Shown piece after piece: positions 5,451 to 10,712 of a DNA stretch of 10,712 bases. The notes beneath the pieces are model-generated. The model did not search any database. It was given only the letters and a program-made list of their open reading frames with translations, and was not told where the DNA came from. Source of the stretch: Draconibacterium orientale (lineage in GTDB: Bacteria > Bacteroidota > Bacteroidia > Bacteroidales > JAADGE01); assembly GCA_020718265.1 (NCBI GenBank), contig DYSM01000081.1, forward strand, positions 1 through 10,712, given 5' to 3'. The position numbers and the translations under genes are program-made. Within the stretch, counting starts at the first letter, position 1. Each line of letters starts with the position of its first letter.

Positions 5451-7370
5451 ATGGATTTTACTTACACCGTACTAATACCGCTGATACCATTATTTTCATT
5501 TTTGGTTATCGGGCTGTTGAACAACAAATTATCAAACACTGTAGCTTCCGGAATCGGAACTACCGGTTTGTTAGCTTCATTTGTGATGTCGTATTACACG
5601 GCATATCAATATTTTTTCAACACTGAAAAAATTGACGGCGCATATCAAAAAATCATTGGATTTAATGCCGAATGGTTGAAATTCTCGGACAATTTACACA
5701 TTGATATGGGCACACTCATCGACCCAATTTCAGTGATGATGTTAGTTGTAGTCTCTACAGTTTCGTTGATGGTTCACATCTACAGCATCGGCTACATGAA
5801 AGGCGAAGACGGCTTCAATCGTTTCTTTTCGTTTTTGTCGCTGTTCAGCTTCTCCATGTTCGGGTTGGTTGTCGCAACAAATATTTTCCAAATGTATGTC
5901 TTTTGGGAGTTAGTGGGCGTTTCATCGTTTCTGCTTATCGGATTTTACTACGAAAAACCGTCGGCAGTCGCAGCTTCGAAAAAAGCGTTCATCGTTACTC
6001 GATTCGCAGATATGTTTTTCCTGATAGGGATATTAACTGTCGGATTTACTACGGATACATTTGATTTTCTGAAACTTACAGACCCTACGGGTTCTGCAAT
6101 TTCGCAAGGCGGCGGTATGCTTTTTATGGGCATGTCCACCATGAACTGGGCGTTGATTCTCATTTTTATGGGCGGCGCAGGAAAATCTGCCATGTTGCCG
6201 TTTCACATTTGGTTGCCCGACGCTATGGAAGGTCCGACGCCTGTTTCGGCATTGATTCATGCGGCGACTATGGTTGTTGCCGGAGTTTATTTAGTTGCAC
6301 GCTTGTTTCCAATGTATAGCATTTCCGCGCCCGATGCCTTGGAGGTCGTTGCTTATGTCGGGGTGATTTCTTCGCTTTTTGCGGCGATTATTGCGACAAC
6401 GCAGTTTGACATCAAGCGCGTTTTGGCATTTTCAACCATGTCGCAAATCGGATACATGATGACGGCGCTCGGCGTGTCGGGCATGGGCGGACACGACGGC
6501 GTGGGCTACATGGCATCTATGTTCCACTTGTTTACACACGCTATGTTCAAAGCCTTGCTGTTCTTGGGCGCAGGCGCAGTCATACACGCCGTGCACAGCA
6601 ACGTAATGAACGAAATGGGCGGTTTGCGCAAATATTTGCCCGTAACACACATTACATTTTTAATAGCTTGTTTAACAATCGCAGGTGTTCCGCCGCTTTC
6701 CGGATTTTTCAGTAAAGATGAAATTTTAGTTGCAGCGTTCCACCATAATAAACTGATTTTCTTTATACAAATGTTTGTTGCCGGCTTGACTGCATTCTAT
6801 ATGTTTCGACTGTATTTCAGAGTATTTTGGAACAAAGAACCACATTACCACCACACGCCGCACGAAGCTCCGTTTGTAATGAAATTCCCGTTGATTTTCC
6901 TTGCGGTTGCCGCAGTTTTTGCCGGTTTCATACCGTTTAGCGAACTCGTAACCTCCGACGGCAAAGGATTTGAAGTTCATACAGAATGGATTGTTGCGAT
7001 TCCCGCGGTACTCGTGGGTTTAATCGGCATTGCAGTTGCATTTGTGATGTATAAAAAGGAAACAGCAATTCCTGACAAAATTTCAGCTTCGTTCGGTTCG
7101 TTTTACAAATGGACTTACAATAAGTTTTATTTCGATGAAATTTACATGTTCGTAACGCATAAAATCATCTTCAACTTGGTTTCAAAACCAATTGCATGGT
7201 TCGACAGAAATGTTGTGGACGGTGCAATGAACGGTATCGCTTGGGTAACGGAACGTACGTCATTCATGATTCGAGACCTACAATCCGGACAGGTTCAAAA
7301 ATACGGATTCGTTTTCGTTACCGGATCATTAGTTTTAGCGATTACATTCATACTCTATTGGTTCTATTAA
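5451..7370 (+). CDS. nuoL: NADH-quinone oxidoreductase subunit L (ND5-type antiporter-like pump)
   Basis: NuoL is the distal Mrp-antiporter-like subunit and carries the long lateral helix that runs along the membrane arm. The 639-residue length is usual. Pump residues are all present: Glu153 in helix 5 (FWELVGVSSFLLIGFYY), Lys245 in helix 7 (GGAGKSAMLPFHIWLPDAMEGPTPVSALIHAATM), His270 in helix 8, the His359/His363/Lys367 row in helix 11, and Lys422 in helix 12 (GFFSKDEI). A histidine-rich loop (HYHHTPHEAPF) follows helix 13. The C-terminal 110 residues contain the amphipathic stretch and final helix expected of the lateral arm (YGFVFVTGSLVLAITFILYWFY). The ATG is preceded by TTTAGGAC, a weak ribosome-site resemblance. 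Confidence 0.98.
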   Translation: MDFTYTVLIPLIPLFSFLVIGLLNNKLSNTVASGIGTTGLLASFVMSYYTAYQYFFNTEKIDGAYQKIIGFNAEWLKFSDNLHIDMGTLIDPISVMMLVVVSTVSLMVHIYSIGYMKGEDGFNRFFSFLSLFSFSMFGLVVATNIFQMYVFWELVGVSSFLLIGFYYEKPSAVAASKKAFIVTRFADMFFLIGILTVGFTTDTFDFLKLTDPTGSAISQGGGMLFMGMSTMNWALILIFMGGAGKSAMLPFHIWLPDAMEGPTPVSALIHAATMVVAGVYLVARLFPMYSISAPDALEVVAYVGVISSLFAAIIATTQFDIKRVLAFSTMSQIGYMMTALGVSGMGGHDGVGYMASMFHLFTHAMFKALLFLGAGAVIHAVHSNVMNEMGGLRKYLPVTHITFLIACLTIAGVPPLSGFFSKDEILVAAFHHNKLIFFIQMFVAGLTAFYMFRLYFRVFWNKEPHYHHTPHEAPFVMKFPLIFLAVAAVFAGFIPFSELVTSDGKGFEVHTEWIVAIPAVLVGLIGIAVAFVMYKKETAIPDKISASFGSFYKWTYNKFYFDEIYMFVTHKIIFNLVSKPIAWFDRNVVDGAMNGIAWVTERTSFMIRDLQSGQVQKYGFVFVTGSLVLAITFILYWFY

Positions 7371-7395
7371 TCTTTAAATCAGAAATTTAGAAAAA

Positions 7396-8895
7396 ATGAA
7401 CATATTATCACTTTTTGTCGTTGTTCCCATGCTCACGGTGATAGCAATTTTGCTCGCCAAGGACAACAAACAAACCCGCTTGTATTCTGCAATCGGGATG
7501 TCGATTCAACTCGTCCTCGCTGCTGTTTTGGTTTACATGTACGTGGAGGAACGCAACGCCGGAAACATGGAACAAATGGTTTTCATGCGCGATTACGTTT
7601 GGTTTGAAAGCTTAAATTTCCATTACGCAGTCGGCGTGGACGGCATTTCCGTTGCCATGATTGCACTCACTTCTGTCATTATTTTTACAGGAGTTTTTGC
7701 AAGTTGGGAAGTTCTGAATTTGCATCGTGAATTTTTTATATCACTAATCGTCTTATCTACCGGAGTATTCGGATTTTTTATTTCGATAGATTTATTTACG
7801 ATGTTTTTGTTTTACGAAGTCGCCGTTATACCAATGTATTTACTCATCGGAATTTGGGGCAGCGGTAAAAAAGAATATTCGGCAATGAAACTTACGTTGA
7901 TGCTTATGGCAGGTTCGGCAATGCTATTAGTCGGATTATTAGGCATTTACATGAACTCGGCACCCGACGGCGGACAATTGACAATGAACATTTTGGAAAT
8001 TGCAAAAGTTAAAATTCCGCACGATGTCCAAATTTTCTTATTCCCGTTTACATTCATCGGATTCGGAATTTTAGGCGCGTTGTTCCCGTTTCACACATGG
8101 TCGCCCGACGGACACGCTTCTGCACCGACAGCGGTTTCCATGTTGCACGCCGGCGTTTTAATGAAACTCGGAGGTTACGGCGCATTTCGCGTAGCTATGT
8201 ATCTGTTGCCGGAAGCAGCACATGAATTATCATGGATATTCTTAATTCTCACAGGATTAGGCGTTGTTTACGGTGCACTCGGAGCAATCATGCAAAAAGA
8301 TTTGAAATACATCAACGCATATTCTTCTGTAAGCCACTGTGGATTAATACTTTTCGGTTTGATGATGATTACGAAAACTGCAATCAGCGGCGCAATTATC
8401 CAAATGATTTCGCACGGCATAATGACAGCACTTTTCTTTGCACTTATCGGCATGATTTACGGCAGAACCCACACGCGTATGATTCACGAAATGGGCGGTT
8501 TGATGAAAGTTGTTCCGTTTCTTGGTGTAGCTTATGTCATCGGCGGTTTGGCATCGTTAGGTTTACCCGGATTAAGTGGTTTCGTTGCCGAAATGATGAT
8601 TTTCGTTGGTTCGTTTGAACACGGCGACACATTCCACAGAGTGCTGACAATCATTGCGATAACTGCAATTGTAATCACTGCGGTTTACATTTTGCGCGTT
8701 GTCGGAATTTTGTTACTCGGACCTGTAAAAGACAAGCATTTTTTCGAATTAAAAGATGCCAAATGGTGGGAAAGATTGCCGTTGGTAACGCTTATCTTGG
8801 CAATCGCCGCAATCGGAATCGCACCGTTTTGGCTCGTAGATATGATCGGATTCAGCTTAGACCCGGTAATGGAAAAATTAATTATGATTCATTAA
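7396..8895 (+). CDS. nuoM: NADH-quinone oxidoreductase subunit M (ND4-type antiporter-like pump)
   Basis: NuoM is the middle antiporter-like proton pump of the membrane arm. The 499-residue protein has about 14 helices. It has Glu141 in helix 5 (FLFYEVAVIPMYLLIG), Lys257 in helix 8 (AGVLMKLGGYG), a helix-11 histidine (His340, QMISHGIM), and Glu399 in helix 12 (LSGFVAEMMIFVGSF), matching E. coli Glu144, Lys265 and Glu407. The helix-7 lysine equivalent to E. coli Lys234 is not seen. Aligning on the PFHTW motif places Leu226 there, and no lysine occurs between residues 207 and 256 (helix 7 reads FIGFGILGALFPFHTWSPDG). His233 and His251 are nearby. The frame is intact and all other motifs are normal, so this looks like a lineage variant rather than decay. 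The start has an A-rich leader. Confidence 0.97.
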   Translation: MNILSLFVVVPMLTVIAILLAKDNKQTRLYSAIGMSIQLVLAAVLVYMYVEERNAGNMEQMVFMRDYVWFESLNFHYAVGVDGISVAMIALTSVIIFTGVFASWEVLNLHREFFISLIVLSTGVFGFFISIDLFTMFLFYEVAVIPMYLLIGIWGSGKKEYSAMKLTLMLMAGSAMLLVGLLGIYMNSAPDGGQLTMNILEIAKVKIPHDVQIFLFPFTFIGFGILGALFPFHTWSPDGHASAPTAVSMLHAGVLMKLGGYGAFRVAMYLLPEAAHELSWIFLILTGLGVVYGALGAIMQKDLKYINAYSSVSHCGLILFGLMMITKTAISGAIIQMISHGIMTALFFALIGMIYGRTHTRMIHEMGGLMKVVPFLGVAYVIGGLASLGLPGLSGFVAEMMIFVGSFEHGDTFHRVLTIIAITAIVITAVYILRVVGILLLGPVKDKHFFELKDAKWWERLPLVTLILAIAAIGIAPFWLVDMIGFSLDPVMEKLIMIH

Positions 8896-8919
8896 TCACC
8901 TTTCGGAAACTTAAATATC

Positions 8920-10350
8920 ATGCAATTAGAACAAATACTCTTGATGCGCCACGAATTTATGCTAATAATATTGGCACTTGTGGTCTTGTTTTTCGAGCTA
9001 ATCGTTTCGGATTCCGGTAAAGCCAAACTCATTCCCGTAATCGTGGGTTTGTTTGGCATAAACACCGTTGTCGGCTTTCTCCCGCAAAGCGACGGAACAC
9101 TTTTTGGCGGCATGTTCGTGATGAGCGAAATGCAACTTGCCATGAAAAACGTATTGAATATTGGTGTGCTTATCGTTCTGTTTCAATCGGTTAAATGGCT
9201 TCAGAAAGAAGAAAATCTCAAAAATTCAATCGAATTCTTCGTCATAATGATTTCAACCTTAATTGGTATGAATTTTATGATTTCAGCCGGAGATTTTCTT
9301 ATGTTCTACCTCGGACTTGAACTTGCCTCAATTCCCGTAGCCGCCCTTGCCGCTTACGAAAAAGGCAAAATCAAATCTGCCGAAGCCGGTATCAAATTTA
9401 TCCTGTCTTCAGCTTTGTCTTCCGGAATCCTATTATTCGGAATATCAATACTTTACATGCTGTCAGGCTCCATTTATTTCAACGATGTGGCAGCCGCAAT
9501 TACCGCTGAATCAGCATCGCCGCTGTTGGCTTTGGGAATCGTATTCTTCTTTGCCGGCATGGGATTCAAAATTTCACTCGTTCCGTTTCATTTGTGGACT
9601 GCTGACGTGTATGAAGGTGCGCCGATAAATGTAACTTCTTATCTGTCAGTTATTTCAAAAGCTGCTGCTTCATTCATTTTTGCAATAATTTTATTCAAAG
9701 TATTTGGAGAAGTTGCACATTTGTGGAAAAATATCGTGTATGTGCTCGCCGTTTTGACCATGACAGTCGGTAACTTGTTTGCGTTGCGACAAAACAATAT
9801 GAAACGTTTTCTGGCATTCTCATCCATTGCACAAGCAGGATTCATACTCTTGGGCGTGATTAGTGCAAACGAAATCGGGATGACCGCAATTATTTATTTT
9901 GCTTTGGTTTACATTTTTTCAAATCTCGGCGCATTCGGTGTCGTCGGAGCAATTTCACTCGTTTCGGGCAAAGAAAACATGAGCGATTACAACGGCATTT
10001 ACAAAACAAACCCTAAGCTGAGTTTGTTGATGATGCTTTCACTATTTTCGCTGGCAGGCATTCCGCCTGTTGCAGGTTTCTTCGGAAAATTCTTCTTATT
10101 TACCGCAGCGGCAACCGGCGGCTACTACTGGCTGATTTTCATTGCAGTTCTCAACGCAACTATCTCATTGTATTATTATTTGATGGTTGTAAAAGCCATG
10201 TTTATTGAGAAAAATGAAAATCCGATTCCGAAATTCAAATCCGATATTTATACTCGTATCGGTTTGATAATGAGCGTGGTAGGTATATTTGCAACAGGTT
10301 TTTTCGGCGGACTTTACGAGTACATCAAAGAAGCAGTAGATAAATTCTAA
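8920..10350 (+). CDS. nuoN: NADH-quinone oxidoreductase subunit N (ND2-type antiporter-like pump)
   Basis: NuoN is the antiporter-like pump nearest the quinone arm. The 476-residue protein matches the family length. Proton-channel residues are present: Glu134 in helix 5 (YLGLELASIPVAAL), Lys217 in helix 7 (GMGFKISLVPFHLWTADVYEGAP), His224, Lys247 in helix 8 (ISKAAASF), and Lys390 in helix 12 (AGFFGKFFLF), in place of the E. coli lysines 217, 247 and 395. The helix 10/11 segment with NNMKRFLAFSSIAQAGFILLG is also typical. ATG 8920 follows nuoM by 24 nt. Other downstream methionines lie inside the first helix, so this start is preferred. Confidence 0.98.
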   Translation: MQLEQILLMRHEFMLIILALVVLFFELIVSDSGKAKLIPVIVGLFGINTVVGFLPQSDGTLFGGMFVMSEMQLAMKNVLNIGVLIVLFQSVKWLQKEENLKNSIEFFVIMISTLIGMNFMISAGDFLMFYLGLELASIPVAALAAYEKGKIKSAEAGIKFILSSALSSGILLFGISILYMLSGSIYFNDVAAAITAESASPLLALGIVFFFAGMGFKISLVPFHLWTADVYEGAPINVTSYLSVISKAAASFIFAIILFKVFGEVAHLWKNIVYVLAVLTMTVGNLFALRQNNMKRFLAFSSIAQAGFILLGVISANEIGMTAIIYFALVYIFSNLGAFGVVGAISLVSGKENMSDYNGIYKTNPKLSLLMMLSLFSLAGIPPVAGFFGKFFLFTAAATGGYYWLIFIAVLNATISLYYYLMVVKAMFIEKNENPIPKFKSDIYTRIGLIMSVVGIFATGFFGGLYEYIKEAVDKF

Positions 10351-10362
10351 AACAAAAACATT

Positions 10363-10689
10363 ATGTCGAAATTAGCAGGAAAATACGGAACCGAAGAAAT
10401 CCAAGGCGTGCGTTGCCGCGTCATTGAATCGGGATTAATGAAAGAACGCGCAGAATTTTTAAAAGAAATTTTGGAAGTAAATAAGTTAGAAGTAAAGATT
10501 GAGGCAGATAAAAAGAAAGACGAATCGGCACCCGACACGTTCAAGATTGGTGTTACGGACTTGATTTTCAATCCGACAATTGCAATTTACGAACGCAGTT
10601 TGAAACACAAAAGCGGAAAAAGTATTACGCCCGAATTTTGGAATCAGGATGCAGCCGAGTTAAAACCATATTACTGGACACGACATTAA
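10363..10689 (+). CDS. Small soluble protein of unknown function behind nuoN
   Basis: I do not recognise this 108-residue protein as a named family. It is hydrophilic, with no signal peptide or membrane segment. Residues 21-50 are a charged, helix-forming stretch rich in Glu, Lys and Leu. A Lys/Asp/Glu linker lies near 49-58. A probable strand-turn-strand block follows (KIGVTDLIFNPTIAIYERSL, 61-80), then the aromatic C-terminus around FWNQ and PYYW (102-105). There is one cysteine (Cys18), so it is not an iron-sulfur protein, and I see no nucleotide-binding motif. It starts 12 nt after nuoN, in the same direction with an A-rich leader (AAACAAAAACATT), so it is probably cotranscribed. A role in complex I assembly or electron entry is only a guess from position. 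Confidence 0.8.
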   Translation: MSKLAGKYGTEEIQGVRCRVIESGLMKERAEFLKEILEVNKLEVKIEADKKKDESAPDTFKIGVTDLIFNPTIAIYERSLKHKSGKSITPEFWNQDAAELKPYYWTRH

Positions 10690-10712
10690 GCGTTCCGTTT
10701 TAAAGGCAAAAA

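Noticed and set aside
8232..8618. A 128-codon open frame inside nuoM on the same strand
   Set aside because: It is a +1/+2 shadow of the intact nuoM frame, with low-complexity, Arg/His/Cys-rich composition and no recognisable motif.
10690..10712. Possible terminator at the window end
   Set aside because: Only 23 bases follow the last stop codon. No complete hairpin is visible, so the operon end cannot be judged.

Overview
The window is an almost complete operon for respiratory complex I (proton-pumping NADH:quinone oxidoreductase, type I NDH). All genes lie on the + strand in the order nuoA-B-C-D-H-I-J-K-L-M-N, followed by one small gene of unknown function. All eleven nuo genes look intact and carry their family signatures. 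The organism is most likely a member of the Bacteroidota (Bacteroidales-like). The reasons are the nuoABCD-HIJKLMN order with no nuoE, nuoF or nuoG, A-rich leaders in place of Shine-Dalgarno sequences before most starts, a TAnnTTTG-type promoter element upstream, and AT-rich spacers built of short degenerate repeats. The assignment is by inference, not by database match.

Layout: 1-213 is an AT-rich leader with no gene. It holds a 9-bp hairpin running into a 14-T tract (possible terminator of an upstream gene) and a candidate Bacteroidota promoter at 118-145. 214-2860 encodes NuoA, then the peripheral Q-module subunits NuoB, NuoC and NuoD. 2956-5394 encodes NuoH, the two-cluster ferredoxin-like NuoI, and the small membrane subunits NuoJ and NuoK. 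5451-10350 encodes the three antiporter-like pump subunits NuoL, NuoM and NuoN. 10363-10689 is a 108-residue soluble protein I do not recognise, closely spaced behind nuoN. No stretch over 300 bases lacks a gene. The longest spacers are nuoC-nuoD (123 nt) and nuoD-nuoH (95 nt), and both contain 7-bp-period repeats.

How it works together: electrons enter the arm formed by NuoI (clusters N6a/N6b), pass to N2 in NuoB, and reduce quinone at the NuoB/NuoD/NuoH junction. The energy is transmitted through NuoA/H/J/K to the NuoN, NuoM and NuoL channels. The NADH-oxidising module (NuoEFG) is not encoded here, so the enzyme probably takes electrons from another donor (ferredoxin, flavodoxin or an unlinked module).

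The points most worth a second look are the absence of NuoEFG, the apparent loss of the TM7 pump lysine in NuoM while NuoL and NuoN keep theirs, the heptamer-repeat spacers flanking nuoD, and the uncharacterised gene after nuoN. I did not find a wholly new system; this is a core metabolic locus with some lineage-specific oddities.
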